Part shown: in pieces, positions 26,914-36,807 of the stretch | Layout: every line of letters starts with the position of its first letter | Numbering within the stretch: the stretch's first letter is position 1 | DNA from: Sphingobium sp. CCH11-B1 | Lineage (GTDB): Bacteria > Pseudomonadota > Alphaproteobacteria > Sphingomonadales > Sphingomonadaceae | Assembly (NCBI RefSeq): GCF_001556865.1 | Contig: NZ_LSJY01000029.1 | Span: 1 to 64,000 of the forward strand | DNA: 64,000 bases | Direction of reading: 5' to 3' | The notes under the pieces: model-generated | Told to the model about the DNA's origin: nothing | Database searches by the model: none | Seen by the model: the letters and a program-made list of their open reading frames with translations, nothing else | Position numbers and translations under genes: made by a program

Positions 26914-27540
26914 TCAGCTTCCGCCCAGCACGTTGATCGTGAAGGCGAGGATGCCGAGGTTGAAGAGGAAGGCCGCGAAACAATGGAACAGCGCGATTCG
27001 CCGCATCGCGCCGTTGGTCATGGCGACGTCCGACGTCTGGAACGTCATGCCCAGCGTGAAGGCGAAATAGAAAAAGTCCCAGTAACGCGGTTCCGGCGTT
27101 TCGGGGAAATCGAGGCCGCCGCCGTCCTTCCCGTGCGTGTCCTGCAGATAATAGGCATGCGCATAGTGCATGGCATAGACGAGGTTCGAAAAGAGCCAGG
27201 CGATCAGCAAGGTCGCCAGCAGCATCGCGATCGAAGCAGCGTTCGGGCCGCCATGCTGGCTGATGGCGACGCCGACCGCGACCAGGATGACCAGGCATAC
27301 GATCCCGGTCATCAGCAGCATCAGTTCGCGGTTGGCGTCGTTGGCGGCCGCCTTGCGCCGCATGGCGGCAGGCGCGGCGTCGACCAGCCCGCCAGTGGAC
27401 AGGATGAAGGCGAGGGCGGCGATGTCGAACCCCGCCATCACCGCTTCATGCCACGGCAGCCACAGCGCCAGCGGGGCCATGACTGCCAGCAGGGCAAGGA
27501 ACATGCCGTAACGCCAGGGAAAGATCTTCGACGCGCTCAT
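26914..27540 (-). CDS. DUF1345 family membrane protein
   Basis: Integral membrane protein of 208 residues with about five hydrophobic helices. The family-specific C-terminal half is clear: YAMHYAHAYYLQD, then PRYWDFFYFAFTLGMTFQTSDVAMT and RRIALFHCFAAFLFNLGILAFTINV. Function unknown; the conserved pattern FAFTLGMTFQTSDV resembles small pore or channel-like segments, which is only an impression. It follows the ClpP-like gene with 43 bases between them and may share its transcript. Confidence 0.85.
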   Translation of the reverse strand: MSASKIFPWRYGMFLALLAVMAPLALWLPWHEAVMAGFDIAALAFILSTGGLVDAAPAAMRRKAAANDANRELMLLMTGIVCLVILVAVGVAISQHGGPNAASIAMLLATLLIAWLFSNLVYAMHYAHAYYLQDTHGKDGGGLDFPETPEPRYWDFFYFAFTLGMTFQTSDVAMTNGAMRRIALFHCFAAFLFNLGILAFTINVLGGS

Positions 27541-27583
27541 GTCCCCATCAAAGGGCCAGGCGCGCCGGTTGGCAAGGGGGCCC

Positions 27584-28162
27584 TTACAGCACCGCCGCGA
27601 TCAATCCGCGCGCCTGCGCCTCATTCGCTTCCATATACCAGTTTTCCGGGGCCTTCTGCAGCAGTTCGTCCATGGTCACATCCGACCCCAGGATCAGGTT
27701 CTCGAACCCCTCATTCTGGATCGCGATCGACGATTCGATCTCGTGCAAATTGGCCTTGAGCGTCGCGATGCAGGTGGAAAGCGGCCCCGAAAGGTTGATC
27801 GTCTTGGTGATGAGCCGCTCGTGGATCATGATGCGCGTGCCGCGCGTCAGATAGCGGTTCTCCGCGGCGAAGAAGCTCATGAAGGTCGCGCCGGCCGAAT
27901 AGACCGCTGTCTTCCCTAGGAACACCAGCCGCCGATCGGGATAGAGATCGGAATGGAACCGGATGTCTTCGCCCATCATGCGGGCGATTTCCGGGTCGCC
28001 GCCCAGCGTGGAAATTTCCACCACGACCAGCCCCTGCTGCGGCGCGCTGGTCAGGCAATTGCGAAAGTGCAGATACATGCCGTGATCCACGACGCCCGAC
28101 AGGGTGATCGCGGGAAATTCGAAATCCTTGGGACCAAGTAGCGGCGCGCTCGTCATTAACAT
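27584..28162 (-). CDS. ClpP-like serine protease family protein
   Basis: Protein of 192 residues with the ClpP/crotonase fold. The segment GKTAVYSAGATFMSFF aligns with the ClpP nucleophile region (Ser in VYSAG) and GTRIMIHER supplies the catalytic His, so it may be an active protease. It is not the housekeeping ClpP: the N-terminus (FEFPAITLSGVVDHGMYLHFRNCL) and length differ, and no Clp ATPase gene is adjacent. Role unknown. The start at 28162 gives MLMTSAPLL; a second ATG two codons later is equally possible. Confidence 0.8.
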   Translation of the reverse strand: MLMTSAPLLGPKDFEFPAITLSGVVDHGMYLHFRNCLTSAPQQGLVVVEISTLGGDPEIARMMGEDIRFHSDLYPDRRLVFLGKTAVYSAGATFMSFFAAENRYLTRGTRIMIHERLITKTINLSGPLSTCIATLKANLHEIESSIAIQNEGFENLILGSDVTMDELLQKAPENWYMEANEAQARGLIAAVL

Positions 28163-28262
28163 GCGTAAATCCTTCTGAAGGGCGAAAGTCGGGCTGCACT
28201 ACGCATGGGGCCGCAAAAGGTGCCGCGCTTTCCGACTGGCGCGATTCCAAAGAGGCTGTAAA

Positions 28263-28277
28263 GAACAGATCATGACC
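28263..28277. promoter_or_regulatory. Possible LexA box upstream of ruvA
   Basis: GAAC-AGATCAT-GACC differs at one base from the alphaproteobacterial GAAC-N7-GAAC LexA site and ends 14 bases before the ruvA ATG. ruvAB is SOS-controlled in several bacteria. One mismatch makes it tentative. Confidence 0.3.
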
Positions 28278-28291
28278 ATGGGGCGCACCAT

Positions 28292-28900
28292 ATGATTGCG
28301 AAGCTCAAAGGGCGGCTGGACAGCACCGGCATCGACCACGCCATCATCGATGTCGGCGGCGTCGGCTATCTGGTGGGCGCCTCCTCGCGCACGCTCGCGG
28401 CACTCGGGCCGGTGGGCGAAGCTGTGACGATCCACACCGAAATGCTGGTGGCGGAGGATTCGATCCGGCTGGTGGGATTCGCCCGCGCCGAGGAACGCGA
28501 CTGGTACCGGCTGCTGACCCATGTGCAGGGGGTGGGATCGCGCGTCGCGCTTGCCATCCTTTCGGCGCTGGAGCCGTTGGAGTTGCACCGCGCCGTGGCG
28601 ATGGGCGACAAGGCGATGATAGCGCGGGCGAACGGCGTGGGACCCAAGCTGGCGCAGCGCATCGTCAATGAATTGAAAGACAAGATCGGCGCGACGCCTG
28701 CGGGCGGGCCTATGGGCGTGGGCGGCGCCGTGGCGATCCCGGTCGGCAGCATGAGCGCCGACGCGCTCTCCGCCTTGCAGAATCTGGGCTTCAGGCCCGC
28801 CGAAGCCAGCAGCGCGGTCGCCGCCGCCGAAGAGGAACTGGGCGACGGCGCCAGCCTCGACGCGCTGGTGCGGCTAGCGCTGCGGAAGGCGGCGAAGTGA
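28292..28900 (+). CDS. ruvA: Holliday junction helicase subunit RuvA
   Basis: Binds four-way DNA junctions and loads RuvB. 202 residues: N-terminal OB fold ([21 protein letters not shown] [13 protein letters not shown]), two helix-hairpin-helix motifs ([17 protein letters not shown] and [20 protein letters not shown]) and the C-terminal domain that touches RuvB ([19 protein letters not shown]). Its end overlaps ruvB by four bases. No ruvC is present here. Confidence 0.97.
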   Translation: MIAKLKGRLDSTGIDHAIIDVGGVGYLVGASSRTLAALGPVGEAVTIHTEMLVAEDSIRLVGFARAEERDWYRLLTHVQGVGSRVALAILSALEPLELHRAVAMGDKAMIARANGVGPKLAQRIVNELKDKIGATPAGGPMGVGGAVAIPVGSMSADALSALQNLGFRPAEASSAVAAAEEELGDGASLDALVRLALRKAAK

Positions 28901-29919
28901 GCGACGACGACCGCCTGCTCACCCCATCCCGCCGCCCCGAGGATGTCGACGCCGCCCTGCGTCCCAAGTCGCTCGACGAATTCGTCGGGCAGCAGGCTGC
29001 GCGGGAGAATCTGCGCATCTTCATCCAGGCGGCGAGATCGCGCGGGGATGCGCTCGACCATGTGCTGTTCTTCGGCCCGCCCGGCCTTGGCAAGACCACG
29101 CTGGCGCAGATCGTCGCCAAGGAAATGGGCGTGGGATTCCGCGCCACGTCCGGCCCCGTCATCGCCAAGTCGGGCGATCTTGCCGCCCTGCTCACCAATC
29201 TGGACGAGGGCGACGTGCTGTTCGTGGACGAGATCCACCGGCTCAACCCTGCCGTCGAGGAAGTGCTCTACCCCGCGATGGAGGATCGCGCGCTCGACCT
29301 GATGATCGGCGAGGGGCCGTCCGCCCGGTCCGTGCGGATCGACCTGCCGCGCTTCACGCTGGTGGGCGCGACGACGCGGCAGGGGCTGTTGACGACGCCG
29401 CTGCGCGACCGGTTCGGCATCCCCGTCCGCCTGCAATTCTACACCGTTGAGGAACTGGAGAAGGTCGTGCGCCGCGCGGCGCGGCTGCTCGACCTCCCCA
29501 TCACTTCCGACGGCGCGATAGAGATTGCGCGCCGGTCGCGCGGCACCCCGCGCATCGCCGGGCGGTTGCTGCGGCGGGTGCGCGACTTCGCCAATGTCGC
29601 GGGCGCGCCCGCCGTCGACCGCGCGGTCGCGGACGCGGCGCTGCAACGGCTTGAGGTCGACCAGTTGGGCCTCGACTTGATGGACCGGCGTTACCTGATG
29701 ATGATCGCCGACATCTATCGCGGCGGTCCGGTGGGGGTGGAGACGCTGGCGGCGGGCCTTTCGGAAGCCCGCGACACGATCGAGGAAGTGATCGAGCCTT
29801 ATCTGATCCAGCTTGGCCTCATCGCTCGCACCGCGCGGGGTCGCTGCCTCAACGGTCCGGGATGGAAGCATCTGGGCCTCAATCCGCCGCAGGACGTGCA
29901 GACCGGCCTGTTCGATTAG
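28897..29919 (+). CDS. ruvB: Holliday junction branch-migration ATPase RuvB
   Basis: Hexameric AAA+ motor for branch migration. 340 residues with [12 protein letters not shown], Walker [10 protein letters not shown], Walker [12 protein letters not shown], sensor 1 [11 protein letters not shown], the arginine-finger region LRDRFGI and the C-terminal winged helix ending [15 protein letters not shown] start overlaps the ruvA stop (GTGA), marking a coupled operon. Confidence 0.97.
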   Translation: MSDDDRLLTPSRRPEDVDAALRPKSLDEFVGQQAARENLRIFIQAARSRGDALDHVLFFGPPGLGKTTLAQIVAKEMGVGFRATSGPVIAKSGDLAALLTNLDEGDVLFVDEIHRLNPAVEEVLYPAMEDRALDLMIGEGPSARSVRIDLPRFTLVGATTRQGLLTTPLRDRFGIPVRLQFYTVEELEKVVRRAARLLDLPITSDGAIEIARRSRGTPRIAGRLLRRVRDFANVAGAPAVDRAVADAALQRLEVDQLGLDLMDRRYLMMIADIYRGGPVGVETLAAGLSEARDTIEEVIEPYLIQLGLIARTARGRCLNGPGWKHLGLNPPQDVQTGLFD

Positions 29920-30027
29920 GCGGAAAACCCGTCAAACCCCATGGCCGTTACGGCAAGGCATGGTTATAGCCGTGGCCAGGATGAGGGCGCGCATCAGACG
30001 TGCCGGAAAAAGTGCAGGAGTCGAGCC

Positions 30028-31806
30028 TTGAGGGCGATCGAGACATTCCCCAACCTTGTGACCATGTTCTTCACCCGCGCGCGGGAGCGGGGTGAGGCCC
30101 CTTTCCTCTGGCGCAAGACAGGGGGGCAATGGCAACCGCTCAGCTGGAACGAGGTTGCGCGGCAGGTGGCGTCGCTGGCGGCGGCGCTGAAGGCGCAAGG
30201 GTTGCGCCCCGGCGATCCGGTCATGCTGGTAAGCGAGAACCGGCCCGAATTCTGCATCGCCGATCTGGCCATCATGGCGGCGGGCTGCGTGTCCGTGCCG
30301 ACATACACCACCAACACAACGCGCGATCACCAGCATATCCTGACCGACAGCGGTGCACGCGCGGTGATCGTGTCGACGGCCAAGCTGGCGCAGGCGCTGA
30401 TGCCCGCTGTCGTCCGCAGCCAGGCAAGCTTCGTCATCGGCATGGAACCGCTACGCGGGGCGCAGGGCACCTGCACCTGTCATCTGTGGAGCGACCTCCT
30501 CGCCGCGCATCCAGCCGATGTGGAGGCTTGTGCTGCCGCCCAGACGGCGCGGCGCAGCGACCTTGCCTGCATCATCTACACCAGCGGCACCGGCGGGAGC
30601 CCGCGGGGCGTGATGCAGCATCATGGCGCGATCCTGTGCAATATCGAAGGCGCGGCCAAGCTGCTGTCGGAGGATTTCGGCTGGGGCGAGGAAGCCTTCC
30701 TGTCCTTCCTGCCGCTGTCCCACGCCTATGAACATAGCGGCGGCCAGTTCATGCCAATCATGTTATCGGCGCAGATCTATTATGCGGAAGGGCTGGAAAA
30801 GCTCGCCAGCAATATCGAGGAGGCGCGCCCGACCATCATGGTCGTCGTCCCCCGCCTGTTCGAGGTGCTGCGCACGCGCATCATCAAGTCGATCGAGAAG
30901 CAGGGCAAATTCCCTGCCTACCTGCTGCAACAGGCGCTGCGCATCGCGGCGAAGGAACAGGCCGGCAAGAGCAGCATCCTCGACGCGCCGATGAAGCTGC
31001 TGCTTTCGCGCACGCTCATCCCCAAGATCCGGGCGCGCTTCGGCGGGCGGATGAAGGCGCTGGTGTCAGGCGGCGCGCCGCTCAACCCCGATGTCGGGCT
31101 GTTCTTCGACGCGATGGGGCTGACTTTGCTCCAGGGCTATGGCCAGACCGAGGCGGGGCCGGTCATCAGTTGCAACCGGCCCAAGGCGGGCATCGCCATG
31201 GAAACGGTCGGTCCCCCGCTCGACGGCGTGGAAGTACGGATCGCCGATGACGGCGAGATCCTCGTGCGCGGCGAGTTGGTCATGCACGGATACTGGCGCA
31301 ACCCGGCCGAAACCGAGAAGGCGCTCAAGGACGGCTGGCTGCACACCGGCGACATCGGCGAATTCGACGCCAAGGGCCGCATCCGCATCACCGACCGCAA
31401 GAAGGACCTGATCGTCAACGACAAGGGCGACAATGTCTCGCCGCAGAAGGTCGAGGGGATGCTGACGCTCCAGCCCGAAATCGGGCAGGCGATGGTCCAT
31501 GGCGACCGGCGGCCGCATCTGGTGGGCCTCATCGTCCCCGACGCCGAATGGACGCGGGAATGGGCGGAGGCGCAGGGCACCACGGTGGAAAGCGCCGCGT
31601 CGAACCCCGCCTATATGGCGGCGCTGCGCGCGGCTGTGGACCGGGTGAATGACGACCTGTCGGTGATCGAACGCGTCCGCCGCTTCATTCTGGCGGACGA
31701 ACCCTTCACCATCGAGAATGAGCAGATGACGCCATCAATGAAGATCAGGCGGCACGTGATCCGCAAGGTTTATGCGGAAAGGCTGGACGCGCTGTACAAA
31801 GGGTGA
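30028..31806 (+). CDS. AMP-dependent long-chain acyl-CoA synthetase
   Basis: Activates fatty acids to acyl-CoA via acyl-adenylate. 592 residues from a TTG at 30028, seven bases after AGGAG; homologues begin at this point and the frame upstream is not conserved. Motifs: ATP loop YTSGTGGSPRGVM (usual TSGTTG varied to TSGTGG), GYGQTEAGP, GELVMHGYWRNPAETEKAL, and the hinge HTGDIGEFDAKGRIRITDRKKDLIV. It looks like the FadD15/FACS group that acts in lipid metabolism. Stand-alone between ruvAB and the HicAB genes. Confidence 0.93.
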   Translation: MRAIETFPNLVTMFFTRARERGEAPFLWRKTGGQWQPLSWNEVARQVASLAAALKAQGLRPGDPVMLVSENRPEFCIADLAIMAAGCVSVPTYTTNTTRDHQHILTDSGARAVIVSTAKLAQALMPAVVRSQASFVIGMEPLRGAQGTCTCHLWSDLLAAHPADVEACAAAQTARRSDLACIIYTSGTGGSPRGVMQHHGAILCNIEGAAKLLSEDFGWGEEAFLSFLPLSHAYEHSGGQFMPIMLSAQIYYAEGLEKLASNIEEARPTIMVVVPRLFEVLRTRIIKSIEKQGKFPAYLLQQALRIAAKEQAGKSSILDAPMKLLLSRTLIPKIRARFGGRMKALVSGGAPLNPDVGLFFDAMGLTLLQGYGQTEAGPVISCNRPKAGIAMETVGPPLDGVEVRIADDGEILVRGELVMHGYWRNPAETEKALKDGWLHTGDIGEFDAKGRIRITDRKKDLIVNDKGDNVSPQKVEGMLTLQPEIGQAMVHGDRRPHLVGLIVPDAEWTREWAEAQGTTVESAASNPAYMAALRAAVDRVNDDLSVIERVRRFILADEPFTIENEQMTPSMKIRRHVIRKVYAERLDALYKG

Positions 31807-31810
31807 GGGA

Positions 31811-32032
31811 TCAGGCGGCGTAGATGGCGGGGCGGTAGCGGGCTTCTGGGATGGGGAAGCCCCTATCTTGTGCCACGGCGAGCCAGCCTTCAATCGCATC
31901 GTTGATATTGGCAATTGCTTCTGCCCGCGTGTCACCATGAGCCGAACAGGGTTTAAGATCGGGCACGTCCGCGATCCAGCACTGGTCCTCCGCCGACCAG
32001 AAGAGATTGATGTGGTAATGCGGCTCGTTCAT
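31811..32032 (-). CDS. hicB: HicB family antitoxin
   Basis: Antitoxin of a type II toxin-antitoxin pair. 73 residues with the partial RNase-H-like HicB fold: YHINLFWSAEDQCWIADVPDLKPCSAHGDTRAEAIANINDAIEGWLAVA. It lacks a C-terminal HTH or RHH DNA-binding domain, so self-repression may rely on a different surface or be weak. The ATG overlaps the hicA stop by four bases. Convergent with the acyl-CoA ligase gene, four bases away. Confidence 0.85.
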   Translation of the reverse strand: MNEPHYHINLFWSAEDQCWIADVPDLKPCSAHGDTRAEAIANINDAIEGWLAVAQDRGFPIPEARYRPAIYAA

Positions 32033-32295
32033 TCCTCGATATATAGTCCGTAGGCTTCCACCAGTTCAAGGAGTTCCCGGATTTGATAGCGCTTGGCGTC
32101 CTTTCCATCGGGTTGCACAGGGAAGGAGCGTGGAACTTTGGGATGCACATATTGGCGATGGCTGCCGGTGGTGCGATCCAGCTTGAAACCAAGCGAGCGG
32201 AGCAGGCGCTCGAGATCGCGGAAGGAGAGTGAACGCTGGCCTTGCAGCAGGCGTTCAAGAAGTTTGGCGGGTTTGACCAACTCAGTTTCCTCCAT
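32029..32295 (-). CDS. hicA: HicA family toxin (mRNA interferase)
   Basis: Toxin with a double-stranded RNA-binding-like fold. The HicA core is FRDLERLLRSLGFKLDRTTGSHRQYVHP with the catalytic His in GSHRQY, then a basic-hydrophobic C-terminus (RYQIRELLELVEAYGL). At 88 residues from the ATG at 32295 it is longer than the 60-residue norm owing to an N-terminal helix (VKPAKLLERLLQGQRS). A TTG at 32280, eight bases after GGAGG, may be the true start. Order hicA-hicB is standard. Confidence 0.85.
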   Translation of the reverse strand: MEETELVKPAKLLERLLQGQRSLSFRDLERLLRSLGFKLDRTTGSHRQYVHPKVPRSFPVQPDGKDAKRYQIRELLELVEAYGLYIEE

Positions 32296-32379
32296 GCGAT
32301 CCGCTAAACGCTGTAAGGGATCAGGGGCTTGTCGTTGGTATCCGTCGGCGGAAAGCAAGCTCGTTTGTATTTATGGGAT

Positions 32380-34563
<2,184 letters not shown>

Positions 34564-34611
34564 GGCGGCAATATGGGGGCTTGGGGCTGCGACGCAATCG
34601 GTGTCGGAGGA

Positions 34612-35036
34612 TCAGGGCTTCAGCTCGAAAGCGGTCTTGGGCATGGGCGGATAGACGACGGGCTTGTCACCGAAACGGGCGCGCAAGGCGGCCTCGCGGC
34701 GCTCGACATCCGGGACATCGACATTCACCTCTTCGGGATATTTCATGCTGACATCGAATTTCCCTCCCTCGATGCTGTATTCCAGCACCGACCAGCGCAT
34801 GTTTGGGCCCTCCGGTTCCAGATACCAGGCGTCGAAGAGCAAGTCTGACAAAGTTGTGTCCTTGGTGTCATACCAACGCGCCACTTGGCCTTCATCTCTG
34901 AAAATATTCGGACTCACCCACATGTCGCCGATTTATAGAGGAAGACACCTTCAGGATCGCCGCCCACGATATCGCGCAATGCTAGGCCGATCTCGTTCAA
35001 GATGGGCCCGAGCTTGTCCAATTTATCGTCCGCCAT
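34612..35036 (-). pseudogene. Frameshifted YezG-like (DUF600) immunity protein gene
   Basis: Two frames together encode one protein resembling YezG-family immunity proteins. Frame 1 starts MADDKLDKLGPILNEIGLALRD at 35036 and reaches DPEGVFLYKS before a stop at 34914; frame 2 continues from about 34934 as IGDMWVSPNIFRDEGQVARWYDTKDTTLSDLLFDAWYLEPEGP-type sequence to 34612. Adding one A to the AAA at 34932-34934 joins them as VFLYKIGDMWV. Family features: paired N-terminal helices and the late WSVLEYSIEGGKFDVSMKY. It may be a real lesion, a sequencing error or slippage. Family call is from pattern only. Confidence 0.6.
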
Positions 35037-35289
35037 GCGATCTTCCTTTGGGCTCGTTGGGGAATGTTCGGATTTCCGGTTTGCCCGTCCCGCTTGCGCC
35101 AAAATAGCGTCCCTGCCCTGCGAAGGTGAAGCGGCCATTCTCTTCATCATGCCATGGGTTGAACTTCACTTCGATCTCGGCTGCGGTCAGTCTGTGGCCG
35201 GTACGAAGATAGAGCGAGAAGGCCGCTCGCTCGCTAAAGGTCGATCGCTGCATCCAAACTTCCCCCAAAGTTGAACGAGCGATTACCAT
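35023..35289 (-). CDS. Toxin/secreted-protein linker fragment upstream of the immunity remnant
   Basis: An 88-residue frame containing RSTFSERAAFSLYLRTGHRLTAAEIE followed by KFNPWHDEENGRFTFAGQGRYFG. The latter pattern (FNPxHDxxxGRFTF) is a linker I associate with larger alphaproteobacterial proteins bearing C-terminal effector or hydrolase domains. Here it stops at SHGGR with no effector domain, and its end overlaps the immunity-like gene by 14 bases. Probably a truncated remnant of a toxin partner; whether it is translated is unknown. Confidence 0.5.
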   Translation of the reverse strand: MVIARSTLGEVWMQRSTFSERAAFSLYLRTGHRLTAAEIEVKFNPWHDEENGRFTFAGQGRYFGASGTGKPEIRTFPNEPKGRSHGGR

Positions 35290-35392
35290 AACGATCAGAA
35301 CAAATCAAGAACGATAGGATTCGGCCGATCTCCGTTGAACCCGCGCCCGTGCCTGTTATGCTCGCTTGGTGGTGGAAACAGGGAGGATGGTC

Positions 35393-35941
35393 ATGCGCGC
35401 GAGGATAGTGACGGTGTTGATGGCGACGACCCTGCTCACCGCCTGTTCGGACAAGCCCGGCGACAAGGCGGGGGAGATCGCCGCGACCGATTCGATGAGC
35501 AAGGCGGAGGTGAAGGCGGAGGTCGCCAAGGTGCAGTTGAAGCCCGGCCAGTGGGAAGGACGCTTCACCGTTCAGGATATCGACATGCCGCAGGCTCCTG
35601 CCGGCATGAAGGAACAGATGAAGAGCGTCATGAGCCAGACGGCGCTCCGCTATTGCGTGACGCCGCAGCAGGCCGCCAATCCGGGCGCGGAGATGTTCTC
35701 GGGTCAGGAGAACAAGAATTGCACCTATGGCAATTTTTCGGCCGTTGGCGGCAAGGTGACGGGGCAGGTGTCTTGCAAGGGCGACGGCGGCACGATGAAC
35801 GCCGCCATGTCCGGCAGCTATGCGCCCGACCGCTATGCCATCGACATGGACATGAAGATGGATGGCGGCCCGCATAGCATGGCGATGACCGCGCGATCGA
35901 AGGGCAAGTGGATCGGCGCGGAGTGCAAGTCGGACGAGTAG
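35393..35941 (+). CDS. DUF3617 family lipoprotein
   Basis: Predicted lipoprotein of 182 residues: signal peptide MRARIVTVLMATTLLTAC with a lipobox at LTAC, then a DUF3617 domain. Its markers are LKPGQWEGRFTVQDIDMP, RYCVTPQQAANPG, NKNCTYGNFSAVGGKVTGQVSCKGDGGTM and a closing HSMAMTARSKGKWIGAEC. The four conserved cysteines are typical of the family, whose function is unknown. The ATG at 35393 has GGAGG six bases upstream. An HNH gene begins at the base after its stop, so both share a transcript. Confidence 0.88.
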   Translation: MRARIVTVLMATTLLTACSDKPGDKAGEIAATDSMSKAEVKAEVAKVQLKPGQWEGRFTVQDIDMPQAPAGMKEQMKSVMSQTALRYCVTPQQAANPGAEMFSGQENKNCTYGNFSAVGGKVTGQVSCKGDGGTMNAAMSGSYAPDRYAIDMDMKMDGGPHSMAMTARSKGKWIGAECKSDE

Positions 35942-36220
35942 ATGGCTGACGCGCCGACAGCCTGCTGGCTGTGCGGACGCCCGCTTGGGTCGCGGGTGGA
36001 ATGGCATCATCCCCTGCCCAAAAGCAGGGGCGGGCGGACGACCACGCCGGTGCATCCGATCTGCCATCGCAGCATTCACGCCACTTTGGGCAATGCAGAG
36101 CTTGCGCGCCGCTATGCGGATGCCGCCGCCTTGCGCGCGCATCCGGACATCGCCCGATTCCTGGCCTGGATCGCCGACAAGCCGCCGGACTTTCATGCGC
36201 CGACGCGGCGGCGACGCTGA
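35942..36220 (+). CDS. Small HNH-type nuclease-like protein
   Basis: Protein of 92 residues with an HNH zinc-finger signature: CWLCGRPL, VEWHHPLPKSRGGRTTTPVHPICH and a downstream His in HRSIHATLG. The CxxC...HH...CH layout suggests a metal-bound HNH fold, which in other proteins cleaves DNA; activity here is unproven. The ATG abuts the preceding DUF3617 stop. A second DUF3617 gene follows. Small stand-alone HNH proteins of this type are common in alphaproteobacterial chromosomes. Confidence 0.8.
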   Translation: MADAPTACWLCGRPLGSRVEWHHPLPKSRGGRTTTPVHPICHRSIHATLGNAELARRYADAAALRAHPDIARFLAWIADKPPDFHAPTRRRR

Positions 36221-36292
36221 TTTTCGCTTGCGCTTTTGCGTCGGCGGGTAGAGCCTTCGTCCATGTTCCGCGACGAGAACAGGGGAGAGGAT

Positions 36293-36796
36293 ATGCGATA
36301 CATGCGTGGAGCGGCGATGCCGCTGATGCTGACGATGGGACTGGCGGCCTGCGGGAGCGATCCCGCACCGGCACCACAGCCCGAGGAAAAGCCGATCGTG
36401 ATGCAGGGCGGCCAGTGGGAACTGACGCGCAGGACCACCGGTTACAACACGCCCACTGTCACACCCGCCGAATATCAGCAGGCCTTGAAGCAGATTGGCG
36501 AGGAGAAGCTGTGCCTTGCCGTCGACAAGGACGGCGTGCCGGACCCCAACGCGCTCGCAGGCGCGGAAGGCACCGAATGCAGCTACAAGGACAAGATGCT
36601 GCGCAAGGGGCGGCTGATCGCCACCCTGTCCTGCAAGGCGGGCGCCGGCACGGCGGAGATCGCGGTGGAGGGCAATTATACTGCCGACACGCTGACGCTG
36701 GGCACGACCATGACGAAGACGGAGGGTGGCCAGCCGGTGCTGCGCACCACCCACGACCTGACCGGGCAGCGCACGGGCGATTGCCCGAAGGCCTAG
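36293..36796 (+). CDS. DUF3617 family lipoprotein (second copy)
   Basis: Protein of 167 residues with a lipoprotein signal (MRYMRGAAMPLMLTMGLAACG, lipobox LAAC) and a DUF3617 domain: MQGGQWELTRRTTGYNTP, EKLCLAVDKDG, GTECSYKDKMLRKGRLIATLSCK and a closing GDCPKA. It shares the family cysteine layout with the copy at 35393 but is clearly diverged. The ATG at 36293 is preceded by GGAGAGG; in-frame ATGs upstream are not preceded by a signal sequence. Function unknown. Confidence 0.87.
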   Translation: MRYMRGAAMPLMLTMGLAACGSDPAPAPQPEEKPIVMQGGQWELTRRTTGYNTPTVTPAEYQQALKQIGEEKLCLAVDKDGVPDPNALAGAEGTECSYKDKMLRKGRLIATLSCKAGAGTAEIAVEGNYTADTLTLGTTMTKTEGGQPVLRTTHDLTGQRTGDCPKA

Positions 36797-36807
36797 AGAA
36801 CCCGCCG

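Noticed and set aside
28366..29871. Minus-strand 501-residue frame opposite ruvAB
   Set aside because: Antisense shadow with biased composition.
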